From Bacteroidia bacterium (lineage in GTDB: Bacteria > Bacteroidota > Bacteroidia > Chitinophagales > Chitinophagaceae): DNA of 64,000 bases. How positions within the stretch are numbered: the stretch's first letter is position 1; each line of letters opens with the position of its first letter. Both the position numbers and the translations under genes were made by a program. Of the stretch, positions 44,258-53,306 are shown one piece after another. Location of the stretch: NCBI GenBank assembly GCA_030427635.1, contig JAUIBA010000005.1:124001-188000 (forward strand), read 5' to 3'. The notes beneath the pieces are model-generated. The model made no database searches, had not been told where the DNA came from, and saw only the letters and a program-made list of their open reading frames with translations.

Positions 44258-44528
44258 TCAGGTTGGTGATGTATTTTGTAGTGCCATCCTTACGGTCCAC
44301 GTATGACGAGCCGTTTATATTAAAGTTCACCTTCAGCATATCACCCACGTTGTAGCTATCCACCAGCTCACACTTTCCCTGTATCAGCTGCAGCTTCGCA
44401 TAGTTGGTGTAAGTGTTGCCGTTTATCTCTTCGGCAAGCCGCAGCACGAATTCGCGTTTTTTAAACTTCTCATTGACCTGTTCGGTCTGTCCCTTTGTCT
44501 CCAGTACTCCTGTAATTTCCAGATTCAT
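44250..44528 (-). CDS. DUF3127 protein, OB-fold ssDNA-binding-like
   Basis: 92 aa: MNLEITGVLETKGQTEQVNEKFKKREFVLRLAEE resembles DUF3127, a Bacteroidota family with an OB-like pattern. Encoded directly downstream of dnaB; probably a single-stranded-DNA binding protein for phage replication (inference). Confidence 0.72.
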   Translation of the reverse strand: MNLEITGVLETKGQTEQVNEKFKKREFVLRLAEEINGNTYTNYAKLQLIQGKCELVDSYNVGDMLKVNFNINGSSYVDRKDGTTKYITNLNA

Positions 44529-44555
44529 TGTATTGTGTTATTATGGTTTTGATAA

Positions 44556-46100
44556 TTAAAATGGCATCTCTTCATGCCCGAATGGTCCCGGAGCTGAATT
44601 GTTAAGGTTCTGGTATGCTCTTTCCTGCATTCCCCTGTTATTGTTATGGTCACCATACACAGGTGCATCCGGGTAGGCGGTTCCCAGTTTCAGTATATGC
44701 CGGTCCACATCTGACCAGCGTTGTAGTTCCTTGTTAAATTCCAGCGGCATTTCACCCAGCCCTACGTTCCTGCCCTTAGCTATATTCAGCAGTATCTTTC
44801 CGGCATATATCGGGTACTTAGCTACTATTGTCGCCGGCGGGTTACTCAGAAACATTACTATGTCAGCATCCTGCTCTATTGCTCCACTTTCGCGCAGGTC
44901 ACTCAGGTTGGGTGTTCGGTTTTTTTCGTTCTCTATGCTTCTGTTCAGCTGTGATAGCGCTATAATCGGCACTTCAAGGTCTTTGGCCAGTATCTTTATC
45001 TTTCTACTGTTCTGGCTTACCTGCTGCTCCCTGTTCAGTCCTTTATCCACGTTTTCCATCAGCTGCAGGTAGTCTATCAGTACCAGGTCCAGCCGTCCAT
45101 ACTTCTGTTTCAGCTTCCTTGTTTTGGCCCGTAGCTGAATGTGGTTCAGGCCTGCAGTATCGTCTATGAATATCTTCATCTTAGCCAGCTCAGTAGAAGC
45201 TGCTGACAATCTCATTTTCTCTTCAGCAGTAAGTCTGTTAGGGTTGCTTATCTGGCTCCCCTCCACACCACTCACGCACGATAGCATCCTACGGTGTATC
45301 TGGCGCTCTCCCATCTCCAATGAGAAGATGGCTACTATTTTGGCATCCTTATCGCCGTTGATAGATTTGGCTGCGTTGATGGCAAGGTTTATTGCGAATG
45401 CTGTCTTTCCTACTGAGGGTCGTGCAGCTAGTATAATCACGTCACTTTTCTGCCAGCCAGATGTTTTTTCATCCAGCTCTTTAAATCCCGTGGTTACTCC
45501 GGTGTATAGCTTTTCAGAACGGCTCTGCTCCTCTATTTCCCGCATGGTAGACATCATCCCACGCGATAGCGGTACCGGCTCATTTCTTACAACTTCACCT
45601 GTAATAGACGTTAGCCCATTGCTCACATGGTCCAGCAGGTCAAAAACGTCTGTCGTATCCTCATAGGCCATACCCACAGCCTCACTCCCTACACGTATCA
45701 GTTCACGGCTCATGTGCTTTTCCAGCACTATACGGGCATGTACCTCCACATGGGCGCTGGATATAACCCCCATACTCAAATCAGTAAGAGCTGCAGGACC
45801 ACCCGCAATGTCAAGATTTCCCCTGCGGCGCAACTCTTCCATCACAGTCAGGGCATCTACCGGGCTGCCGTTAAGGTACAGGTGTTGCATTGCCTCATAC
45901 ACTACCCTGTGCGCCTCATGATAAAATACCTCAGGTTTGGATATCAGCCCAAACACTACATCCTGCTGTTCCTTCTCCATCAGCATAGCACCTATCACAG
46001 CTGCTTCCGTGTCTGTAGCCTGCGGCGGCACATGGCCGTATATCATGCTCTCCGCACTTCCTTTACCTTTGCTGATTTTTGAAATAATGTTGTTGCTCAC
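44556..46100 (-). CDS. dnaB: replicative DNA helicase DnaB
   Basis: 514 aa. N-terminal domain (PPQATDTEAAVIGAMLMEKE), then the RecA-like domain with Walker A AARPSVGK (226-232), KIVAIFSLEMGERQI, LVLIDYLQLM and the arginine-finger region. Unwinds DNA at the fork. Overlaps the lambda O-like gene by 4 nt, like lambda O-P or phage O-DnaB pairs. Confidence 0.95.
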   Translation of the reverse strand: MSNNIISKISKGKGSAESMIYGHVPPQATDTEAAVIGAMLMEKEQQDVVFGLISKPEVFYHEAHRVVYEAMQHLYLNGSPVDALTVMEELRRRGNLDIAGGPAALTDLSMGVISSAHVEVHARIVLEKHMSRELIRVGSEAVGMAYEDTTDVFDLLDHVSNGLTSITGEVVRNEPVPLSRGMMSTMREIEEQSRSEKLYTGVTTGFKELDEKTSGWQKSDVIILAARPSVGKTAFAINLAINAAKSINGDKDAKIVAIFSLEMGERQIHRRMLSCVSGVEGSQISNPNRLTAEEKMRLSAASTELAKMKIFIDDTAGLNHIQLRAKTRKLKQKYGRLDLVLIDYLQLMENVDKGLNREQQVSQNSRKIKILAKDLEVPIIALSQLNRSIENEKNRTPNLSDLRESGAIEQDADIVMFLSNPPATIVAKYPIYAGKILLNIAKGRNVGLGEMPLEFNKELQRWSDVDRHILKLGTAYPDAPVYGDHNNNRGMQERAYQNLNNSAPGPFGHEEMPF

Positions 46101-46822
46101 TTTGCCAGTTTTAAAAATCTTGCTTCTAAGTCTGTTTCCGGGTTGGCCTGTCGCTCAGCCCGTTTTTCTCTCAGGTTCTTTACCCATGTCGCTATGTAGC
46201 TGGGGCCGGGCCGGGCCACCTTGAAAAGAATTGTTTTTGCTTCTAAGTCGGCTTCCTCTTTCGTAAGCTCCGGCATGTAGGTTTTCAACTGCATCGATAC
46301 CCTGTCCACGGCCAAAGGATCTACGGTGTCATGCAGTGGTGGAGGCAGTTGAAATTCCGGCGGCGGCGCTTCTGCTACGTTAGTAGCAGTTTTATTTTCT
46401 ATTTGGTTTTCTATTTCCCCCCCCATGGGTTCGTTCTGGGTTTCCCGTGGGTTTCCCACATTAAACCCATGGGTTTTGTTTGGGTTTCCCGTTGGTTTCC
46501 CGTGGTTTTTTGGCGGTCTGCCTCCCTTTGCGCCATTGGCGCGGTTTTTGGTGTATGTAGCCTCCACTTCCCCACGCACTATTTCCAATCGCTTATTTTT
46601 AAGGCTCTCCTCGCCACACTTATTAAACTTTTTCAGCACCCTTTTCAGGTTTTTTATTTTCAGTCCCGATATGCTTAAAAGCTCCTCTTCGTCTGCCGGC
46701 ACACTGCCCTTATCCCACTGGTACAGCAGCAGCTTCATGTAGCCACCTACCTCCTCTGTTGTCATGCCTATGGTACCTATGATGAAGTCCTTTACGTAGA
46801 ATGGGAAGTATGGATATTCCAT
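46097..46822 (-). CDS. lambda O-like replication initiator (DUF1376/YdaU type) with embedded origin-like repeats
   Basis: 241 aa. The N-terminal winged helix YPYFPFYVKDFIIGTIGMTTEEVGGYMKLLLYQWD is the DUF1376 signature. A linker of about 30 residues rich in Asn, Pro, Gly, Lys (GKPTGNPNKTHGF) is encoded by DNA repeats. The C-terminal part holds a helicase-loader-like helical domain. As in lambda O, the origin probably lies inside this gene. Next to dnaB. Confidence 0.8.
   Translation of the reverse strand: MEYPYFPFYVKDFIIGTIGMTTEEVGGYMKLLLYQWDKGSVPADEEELLSISGLKIKNLKRVLKKFNKCGEESLKNKRLEIVRGEVEATYTKNRANGAKGGRPPKNHGKPTGNPNKTHGFNVGNPRETQNEPMGGEIENQIENKTATNVAEAPPPEFQLPPPLHDTVDPLAVDRVSMQLKTYMPELTKEEADLEAKTILFKVARPGPSYIATWVKNLREKRAERQANPETDLEARFLKLAK
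46432..46506. repeat. origin-like repeat array inside the lambda O-like gene
   Basis: Four copies of GGTTTCCC in two 11-bp-spaced pairs around the 14-bp palindrome AAACCCATGGGTTT (46463-46476). TGGGTTTCCCGTGGGTTT (46437-46454) and TGGGTTTTGTTT (46470-46481) recur exactly at 19865 and 19876. Good candidate for the phage replication origin. Confidence 0.7.
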
Positions 46823-46897
46823 TTTTCTGCTCGGTTTGTCTTTAACTGTTCTTTGTCAATTGCTGGCATCTGTTTTGCCAGTTACTGGTATGCTTGT

Positions 46898-47200
46898 TTA
46901 CCTGAATAGTTCGTTCTGTATGGCTGCGCTACGCAGGGTATCAGGTGTTATATCCCTGCCGGCTTCTACAATCTTTAGCAGCTCATCTACACGGCTCTCT
47001 GCTGCCTTACTGGCCCGCAGGTTATCCTGTGTACGCATAGCAAAGTATCCGTTCTGCTTGTCCCGCATATGCTTCACAGCATTGGTTACCTTTGTCAGGG
47101 AGTACCGGGCTGTACGTGTATCTTCATTACACTGTGCCACCCACTTTGCTACTTCATCAGGCACCTGATAGTGCCGGCCATCTATTACAATGTTTACCAT
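46898..47200 (-). CDS. small phage protein of unknown function
   Basis: 100 aa from MVNIVIDGRHYQVPDEVAKWV: a short beta-hairpin start, then long charged helices (YSLTKVTNAVKHMRDKQNGYFAMRTQDNLRASKAAESRVDELLKI). Sits between methyltransferase and initiator genes. Confidence 0.6.
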   Translation of the reverse strand: MVNIVIDGRHYQVPDEVAKWVAQCNEDTRTARYSLTKVTNAVKHMRDKQNGYFAMRTQDNLRASKAAESRVDELLKIVEAGRDITPDTLRSAAIQNELFR

Positions 47201-47211
47201 CACTTATACAT

Positions 47212-48759
47212 TTATTTGGTTAACGATTCCACACACTGCCTTACAAGCCACTCCATAGCTGGTGGTGTTACTGCATTTCCCAGCTGTTTTACCTGGTCTT
47301 TGCTATTCCCGGTTACTACATAGTCCTTGCCAAATGCCATAGCCAGCTTTATTTCATTTGGCTTTAACATTCGGTAGTAACAATCCTCTATTCTTGCCTT
47401 TTGATATGTTATCAGGCTGTGTCTATCCTTTGTTGTAGCTGTTCCAAGTGGTTGAGATATATGTGTACTTGTATCCTGCCCGTAGTAATAATCAATGAAT
47501 GAGTTCCATGCCTCATTTGTCACTATTCCCATATGTGGTACCGTGGTTACAGTAGATGATGCCTCAGTTACTGGCCGGGCTGTACTGTGCCCCTTATTCT
47601 CTACCATCAGTGCCATAGCGTGGTTTATGCCTCCGGCTGTCACTGTCGCCATTGGTCCTGTCGCGGGCCTGCACTCACCTGTCCTGTTCATTTCCACTAT
47701 GTATGGCACTACCAGCGCCATGCTCTGCCGTGTGGTTTGTGTCTGTAGCGTTTCACCTACGCTACGCACGTTCTGTATATTGCCATGCTCTGATTTCAGC
47801 ACCAAAGGCATTATTAGCTTAAAGTGTGGCTGTGTTGGTATCGTTGGCAGCTTATCAGCTACAGCCTTTACTCTACTTTCAGTACCGGTACTTTGCTGGT
47901 CATTAACTATATGCGGGTATCCGCTGTACTTCTTTAGCCCCGCCTCTATCCGGCGTAGCGTGTTGGAGCTGAGCGGCTTTTCCCGGTCTCCTATCCTCCT
48001 GCCTACATCGCTCCAGTCTATGCAGTTGAATGCCGCATAATAGTATGGCTCTACCACCGTTGAGCATTTCGGGCAGCGGTATAGATACTGCTGCTTATAC
48101 TTGCCATAAGGTTTGCGGCTATCTTTCCACCACTGTATAGCATGCACGTCACTTTCGCAGGTGGTACACCTCGCCGCCGGCCGGTAGTCCAGGTCAGGTG
48201 CTTTATTGCCTTTCTTCCAGAATACTACATACATCCTGTCCCTGCTCTGTGGTGTAGGGTGTGCATGCATGCTGTTCAGGTACACACATTTATTCAGGTA
48301 TCCCAGTGAGTGCATTGCCATCAGCCACGCCTCCCACATCACCCAATTACGGGCATCTACCACATTCTCTACTATGATGATGTTGTATTTGTGGTATTCG
48401 GCAAATCTGCACACATCCCACATCGTAGCCCGGCTCCTTTCGGCAGCAGCATCACAAACCCCTTTATCATATAGGCTCAGCTGTGCCTGTACCTGCTTCT
48501 GTCCTTTTGCCAGTGAATGGTTAGTGCATTCAGGCGATGTTATCAGGATATCAGTGCTACGATACCGGCGCGGGTCACATGCGCTTATGTCGGTACATTC
48601 ATGGTCTGTATCTGGGAAGTTCGCCTGATGCGTCTCTATAGCCCGGCTCCAGTGGTTCAGTGCCAGCCGCACCTCAATCCCCGCAGCTCTCGCGCCCTGA
48701 CTGCTTCCCCCAGCTCCACAGAATTGGTCGGTTACCGTTATGAATGAGTTTTTTTTCAT
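47212..48759 (-). CDS. DNA (cytosine-5) methyltransferase
   Basis: 515 aa. FCGAGGSSQGARAAGIEV is motif I; the catalytic loop reads LITSPECTNHS with Cys78 (usually PC); IIIVENVVDARNW is motif VI. An inserted CTTC...CPKC zinc pair lies near 200-240 and the C-terminal target-recognition part ends KQLGNAVTPPAMEWLV (motif X). A second phage methyltransferase, without a partner nuclease. Its early position suggests genome protection. Confidence 0.9.
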   Translation of the reverse strand: MKKNSFITVTDQFCGAGGSSQGARAAGIEVRLALNHWSRAIETHQANFPDTDHECTDISACDPRRYRSTDILITSPECTNHSLAKGQKQVQAQLSLYDKGVCDAAAERSRATMWDVCRFAEYHKYNIIIVENVVDARNWVMWEAWLMAMHSLGYLNKCVYLNSMHAHPTPQSRDRMYVVFWKKGNKAPDLDYRPAARCTTCESDVHAIQWWKDSRKPYGKYKQQYLYRCPKCSTVVEPYYYAAFNCIDWSDVGRRIGDREKPLSSNTLRRIEAGLKKYSGYPHIVNDQQSTGTESRVKAVADKLPTIPTQPHFKLIMPLVLKSEHGNIQNVRSVGETLQTQTTRQSMALVVPYIVEMNRTGECRPATGPMATVTAGGINHAMALMVENKGHSTARPVTEASSTVTTVPHMGIVTNEAWNSFIDYYYGQDTSTHISQPLGTATTKDRHSLITYQKARIEDCYYRMLKPNEIKLAMAFGKDYVVTGNSKDQVKQLGNAVTPPAMEWLVRQCVESLTK

Positions 48760-48797
48760 GTTGTAATTGCAATTCTTATTTCAAATGACAGGTTCAT

Positions 48798-49952
48798 CTA
48801 CGTTTTACTAAAAGGCACATTTGTCAATTGCCTCCCGTTATTGGTTATATAATACAGCCCCTTATCATCCTGTTGTATCCGCATAGTTTCTATCTGGCCA
48901 AACAGCTCTATATTTCCCCCAAGGTCCACCACCCATCCCGTCTGTTTATTCGGGTGAGGGCGCATTACCCTGCCTACCATCTGGTAGTATAATGCCAGTG
49001 ACATAGTTGACCTTGCTATAAGCGTACACTCCAGTTCCGGATAATCAAATCCTGTAGTCAGCACACCCACATTAGCTATGCACCTTATCTTACCAGTGGT
49101 AAACTCCTTTAGCATGCGTTCACGTTCTGTTGCTGGTGTATCACCTGTCAACACCACAGCGCCGGGTATTCCTTTTGCTACTGTCATAGCCTCATCTATC
49201 AGTGTGCAGAATATCAGCAGGTTCTTACGCTTTGCCAGCAGCCTGTTTGCATAGTCTGTTATTTTGGCCGGCATGTCTATCGTCCGGTAGTATGCCCTTA
49301 CTGATGATTCTGAAAAGTCTGTGCCGGTACTATTCATCCTCAGCATGGTCCTGTCTATCATACTCACCGGGAAGTACTCCATCTTCGCCAGATGCCCGGC
49401 ATCAAACAGTACATTGTTCTGTATGTAGTACAGCACTTTTGAGAATATCCGTGGCGTCTGTCGTGTTATAAATCTCAGCTCTGCACCTTCTCCCCCTGTA
49501 GTCAGCCGGTATGGTGTTGCCGTCAGTCCCAGCACCTTTGCATGGCTCATTCTTTTAAAGAAGTCAGCGTACATACCCTGGTATGGGTTACATAGGTGGC
49601 ATTCGTCCACTATTATATTCCTGAATTGTTTGAACAGATGATGCTTCGTTGCTACGCTTCCAATAGTCGCAAAAGTGATGTTGTCTATGTATTTCATACC
49701 TGCAGATGCAGAGTATATACCAGCCCTGTAGCCATAGCTCATAAACTTCTTAACGTTCTGCTCCAGTATTTCCTTCGATGGTTGAAACACTACCGTTTTC
49801 CCTTCCAGTCCACCAGCTATATTGGCTATCACAACCGATTTGCCTGAACCTGTCGGCAGTATTTCTATCCCGTTATAGCTCTTTCCATCATTAAAGAAGT
49901 CTATGCCAGCTTTTATGGCTTCTATCTGGTATGGTCTCGGGGTAAATGACAT
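48798..49952 (-). CDS. superfamily 2 DNA helicase (DEAD/DEAH type)
   Basis: 384 aa. Q-tip and Walker A: YQIEAIKAGIDFFNDG...LPTGSGKS (motif I), DECHLC (motif II, DECH), LGLTATPYR (motif III), and C-terminal GFDYPELECTLIARSTMS and QMVGRVMRP (motifs V and VI). A phage-encoded UvsW/RecG-like or restriction-type helicase used in recombination or replication restart. Confidence 0.9.
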   Translation of the reverse strand: MSFTPRPYQIEAIKAGIDFFNDGKSYNGIEILPTGSGKSVVIANIAGGLEGKTVVFQPSKEILEQNVKKFMSYGYRAGIYSASAGMKYIDNITFATIGSVATKHHLFKQFRNIIVDECHLCNPYQGMYADFFKRMSHAKVLGLTATPYRLTTGGEGAELRFITRQTPRIFSKVLYYIQNNVLFDAGHLAKMEYFPVSMIDRTMLRMNSTGTDFSESSVRAYYRTIDMPAKITDYANRLLAKRKNLLIFCTLIDEAMTVAKGIPGAVVLTGDTPATERERMLKEFTTGKIRCIANVGVLTTGFDYPELECTLIARSTMSLALYYQMVGRVMRPHPNKQTGWVVDLGGNIELFGQIETMRIQQDDKGLYYITNNGRQLTNVPFSKT

Positions 49953-49953
49953 G

Positions 49954-50520
49954 CTACTCTCCCTCCTTTATTGCGTCACTTATGGTAAGCTGTTTTACAT
50001 TGTCATCCTCTTCCTCTTCCTCAATGGCTTCATATTTCCCTTCCTTGTATGCTGCCACTTCATCGCGTACTGCTTCTACTGCTGCATTCAGCTCGTTATA
50101 CCATTTATAGGAAGACATATTATCCATTGGTATTTTAGGAGTTGCCAGTTCTATACGTCCACCTGCAGAGCTCACATACTTGTTTCCTACCAGTATCACT
50201 GTTTCATTTTCCCTGCTGCCTCTTACTTTAATACCGGTCACATTGTAGAGGAGTGTAAACTCATGGCCATGATACTTGTCTATGTCGTCTATCTCTACCC
50301 GTCCCAGCTTAAAGCTGTCATCAATTACGGCCAGATGTACATTCAGTCGCTCAAATGCCTTGCGCATATCTTCCAGTATCACCCCACTTCCTTTTACTTT
50401 GTGAGTGTCACCGCTGCCTATGCCCTCGGTAATTTCAAATACGTAGTCACAGAAGTCATCCTTCAGGTGTGCTTCTTTAATGATGTAGCTGCCCGCAGGC
50501 GCTGTTGCTTTGCTTTTCAT
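49954..50520 (-). CDS. phage protein of unknown function, acidic tail
   Basis: 188 aa. Beta-rich start (GSYIIKEAHLKDDFCDYVFEIT), then an acidic C-terminal run (YEAIEEEEEDDNVKQLTI). Acidic tails occur in single-stranded-DNA-binding proteins; nothing else supports that. Lies 1 bp past the helicase gene's start in the same operon. Confidence 0.58.
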   Translation of the reverse strand: MKSKATAPAGSYIIKEAHLKDDFCDYVFEITEGIGSGDTHKVKGSGVILEDMRKAFERLNVHLAVIDDSFKLGRVEIDDIDKYHGHEFTLLYNVTGIKVRGSRENETVILVGNKYVSSAGGRIELATPKIPMDNMSSYKWYNELNAAVEAVRDEVAAYKEGKYEAIEEEEEDDNVKQLTISDAIKEGE

Positions 50521-50521
50521 T

Positions 50522-50971
50522 CTATAATTGATTGTTTAAGTAATGATCTATTGTCATCTGCTCGTTCGGCTCCGGTATATACACACCCAGTACCAGGATG
50601 GCAAACTGCCTTATCCTATCGCAGTAGTCGCTGAAGTCTACTGTGCTCAGGCAACCGGTACTCTTGGCTATCATCAGTACCCCGCCATCTTTCACTTCTA
50701 TTTCCGTTGCGTTAAATTTTGATTTCAGGAACTCATGCGTTTCGTCCTGGTCAAAGTCGTTTCCATAGCTGTTAATGGCTTCCATCACCATTGGTACTAC
50801 TACAGCCCAGTAGTAGCCGTTCTGTCCGGCACTGCGGCGCTTACGTTTCAGCTTTAGGGTTAGCACCACGTTACTGCCGGCATGCTTCATGCGCCAGTTG
50901 GTCAGCTCATCCTGTTTGTACACAGTTAGCTTTCCCTCAGGGGTTATATGTCCGGCCAGCTCCAGCATCAT
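50522..50971 (-). CDS. NinB-like recombination protein (putative)
   Basis: 149 aa. KRRSAGQNGYYWAVVVPMVMEAINSYGNDFDQDETHEFLKSKFNA matches the pattern of NinB/DUF1367-type phage recombination proteins (RSxxQN...W...HE). Flanked by an ERF recombinase module, which supports a role in recombination. Confidence 0.65.
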   Translation of the reverse strand: MMLELAGHITPEGKLTVYKQDELTNWRMKHAGSNVVLTLKLKRKRRSAGQNGYYWAVVVPMVMEAINSYGNDFDQDETHEFLKSKFNATEIEVKDGGVLMIAKSTGCLSTVDFSDYCDRIRQFAILVLGVYIPEPNEQMTIDHYLNNQL

Positions 50972-51315
50972 TCGTCATCACCTGTTATATACCTAGCTGC
51001 CGCTTCTGTGCCGGGTTCAGGAAGCGCTATTGACTGTTTAGCCACCACCTCACTTACCTGCCACACCTGTATGGGAGCTACATTTATTCTGTCAGCCATA
51101 TACCGGGCTGTTATCTCATCTACCGGGTTTATGGCATATATAGCTGCATTGTTCAGCAGGCGGGTATATTCCGGCTGCTCTTTCGTTTCGGGTACATCTA
51201 CCCGCAGCATGTTGGTCCCGGCTATATTCTGCTCAGTGCAGTAGCCTGCTATCTTCTGGTGGCCAAACAGTTCTATGATGGCCCACGTTTCAAACTTTTG
51301 TGCGTTCTGTGACAT
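50968..51315 (-). CDS. conserved phage protein of unknown function
   Basis: 115 aa: WAIIELFGHQKIAGYCTEQNIAGTNMLRVDVPE and AIYAINPVDEITARYMADRI. I recognise this as a family often seen in Bacteroidota phages and genomes but know no function. Start overlaps the NinB-like stop region by 4 nt. Confidence 0.65.
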   Translation of the reverse strand: MSQNAQKFETWAIIELFGHQKIAGYCTEQNIAGTNMLRVDVPETKEQPEYTRLLNNAAIYAINPVDEITARYMADRINVAPIQVWQVSEVVAKQSIALPEPGTEAAARYITGDDE

Positions 51316-51320
51316 TGTTA

Positions 51321-52064
51321 TTACTGATTTAAGTCTGCCAATATTTTTCTAAGTACATTTTTGGTATCCTCCGGAAACTGGTTGCTTATTACCCAATTTG
51401 CAAACTGAATATTGTCCCTTACAGGAACATCCTTTGTTTTGCTTCCAAAAGAATAGGTTGGTAGTCCATCTTTATTGATGTATATCTTTCCTGCTATGTC
51501 CAGAGTCTTCCTGCCATCATTGCAGTATATATCCAACTCATCTATTGTCATGGCTGACAACTCAGGGTATCTTACTATTTGTTCATAGTATATATCCATA
51601 GCGGCGATAGTATCTGCACCTGCTGTATGTGCATCTTCATGTGTCTGGTTCAGATAAAATTTCTTTGCTGCTGATAGGTCTCTACGCTCTTTTAGGGTGT
51701 ATATCTTATAGCTATCCAGTATCGCTTTTATTGTTATGAATACACCATTACTTGCCAGCTCTCTTACTAAAAGTGGCACATCAAAGTGCCTTATGTTATA
51801 TCCTGACAATATGCACCCATCAAAGTATTCACCTATTGCCTTAGCGTATGCAGAGAATGGCATTTTACCAGATACCATTTCATTTGTTATACCGTGTACC
51901 TCAGTTGATTCTGCAGGTATTTCTACTGGTGGTTTTACCAGTATTTCTTTCAGCCCGTATGACTCACCAGTAACATAATTTCTTTTAATAGCAGCTAATG
52001 ATATTATATAGTCTGTGTCCGGGTTAGGCCCAGTGCTTTCAATGTAAAAAAAAATAATGTTCAT
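51321..52064 (-). CDS. DnaQ/DEDDh exonuclease-family protein with altered motif I
   Basis: 247 aa. ExoII GYNIRHFDVPLL and ExoIII HTAGADTIAAMD match DEDDh exonucleases, but ExoI reads FFYIESTGPNP, where DxE is expected: Tyr7 replaces the first catalytic Asp. Possibly an inactive or altered nuclease, or a binding subunit. Overlaps the next gene by 4 nt. Confidence 0.8.
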   Translation of the reverse strand: MNIIFFYIESTGPNPDTDYIISLAAIKRNYVTGESYGLKEILVKPPVEIPAESTEVHGITNEMVSGKMPFSAYAKAIGEYFDGCILSGYNIRHFDVPLLVRELASNGVFITIKAILDSYKIYTLKERRDLSAAKKFYLNQTHEDAHTAGADTIAAMDIYYEQIVRYPELSAMTIDELDIYCNDGRKTLDIAGKIYINKDGLPTYSFGSKTKDVPVRDNIQFANWVISNQFPEDTKNVLRKILADLNQ

Positions 52065-52327
52065 TTCCTGTACCTTTTCTTTTTGGGTGGCCTTGGTGCA
52101 CGGCCGTTTTTGAATATTATTTCATATTTATCATGGCTCACAGGCAGGTAGTCCGACGGTAGCCCGGTTGCTATGGGTATTGGTTCAGAATACAGTTCTA
52201 TGCTTTTATAGTACCACCTGCCTTCTTCCTTATACACCCTGTATTCTGCCGGGAATCTGTCCTTTTTCTTCAGGGGTGTTACTACTGCAGTACACCCGTC
52301 CGGGTTCATAGAGCAGCAGGTTATCAT
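52061..52327 (-). CDS. small basic phage protein of unknown function
   Basis: 88 aa with a Cys-rich start (MITCCSMNPDGC) and a very basic end (RAPRPPKKKRYRK) that could bind nucleic acid. Encoded between the ERF and DnaQ-like genes with 4-nt overlaps on both sides, so part of the recombination operon. Confidence 0.62.
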   Translation of the reverse strand: MITCCSMNPDGCTAVVTPLKKKDRFPAEYRVYKEEGRWYYKSIELYSEPIPIATGLPSDYLPVSHDKYEIIFKNGRAPRPPKKKRYRK

Positions 52328-53304
52328 GCTGCCTGTCCTTTTATGGCTTTTATCCTGCTGTTTATCTTGTGCATGATGCTTTGAGACCTATCGCATATCA
52401 TGCTATTGTTTTTGTGTATTCTCAGTACCTGGGCCTCAGTTACGCAGTAATCCAATGCTGTTACAATTTCTTCCTCACTCAAACCATTACGGGATATCTG
52501 CTCGTTTACCTGATACGCAGCCTTAAGTGACGCTTTTTGTGATTCACTGAGTATATACACGTTCAGTGCCTGCTCATATACTTGCAGCTCACCTTCATTT
52601 AGCCGTTCTATTACTTTGGCAAACTGTGCATCCTTTATCATGAATTTCCCGCTATTATCAGCTGCCTTTGGTTCTTGCGGCTGTGTTGCTTCCTGCTTGC
52701 GCTTTTTAAAAGATGCCTGTAGTTCAGTATCGCTATCCACAGTTCCACGGTTTGCATTATAGAGGGCTACTATTTCTTCTTTGTTTGCCGCAACAGCCAG
52801 CGTTGCCTTGATTGCAGGTGCATTCCCGTTGTAGTTCCTATTAAATGGAGATATTGGGGCTGAGGGCACTGACTGTGCCGCTGGTGGGACTTGTTGGGGC
52901 TGCTGCTTACCGCTTTTTCCTTGCTCTGATGCAGCATTGCCATCGTCATCCTCATCTATATTCAGTCCCAGCGTTGCCGTAAGGGAGTATCTGCGGGCAT
53001 ATGTTATTGCAGATCCTATCCCCTGCGGGGTGTTATTGGATGGAGTAAGGTCATATTCTGTTTCTATCCATTCCCCGGTCTCGGTATGCATAAGTATGGT
53101 AGTCAGCTTACCCCCTTCTGGCAGTTGTGTATAGCTTAATGAATGCTTTGTGAGCAATGGTTGTATTGTATCAAGTATACCGGTCAGTGATGCATATCTG
53201 CTTTTGAAATGTGGGTTGGTGCTGTCTTTCGTTATCTTAATACCCTCTGCCTGGAAAGCACCCAGAGCAGACATTAATTTCTGAAATGAGTCAGATCGTT
53301 TCAT
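52324..53304 (-). CDS. erf: ERF-family single-strand annealing recombinase
   Basis: 326 aa. The ERF core spans about 1-125: SDSFQKLMSALGAFQAEGIKITKDSTNPHFKSRYASL, then SYTQLPEGGKLTTILMHTETGEWIETEYDL and GIGSAITYARRYSLTATLGL. A Gln/Pro/Ala-rich linker and a helical C-terminal domain follow. Promotes annealing of phage DNA ends. Confidence 0.92.
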   Translation of the reverse strand: MKRSDSFQKLMSALGAFQAEGIKITKDSTNPHFKSRYASLTGILDTIQPLLTKHSLSYTQLPEGGKLTTILMHTETGEWIETEYDLTPSNNTPQGIGSAITYARRYSLTATLGLNIDEDDDGNAASEQGKSGKQQPQQVPPAAQSVPSAPISPFNRNYNGNAPAIKATLAVAANKEEIVALYNANRGTVDSDTELQASFKKRKQEATQPQEPKAADNSGKFMIKDAQFAKVIERLNEGELQVYEQALNVYILSESQKASLKAAYQVNEQISRNGLSEEEIVTALDYCVTEAQVLRIHKNNSMICDRSQSIMHKINSRIKAIKGQAA

Positions 53305-53306
53305 GT

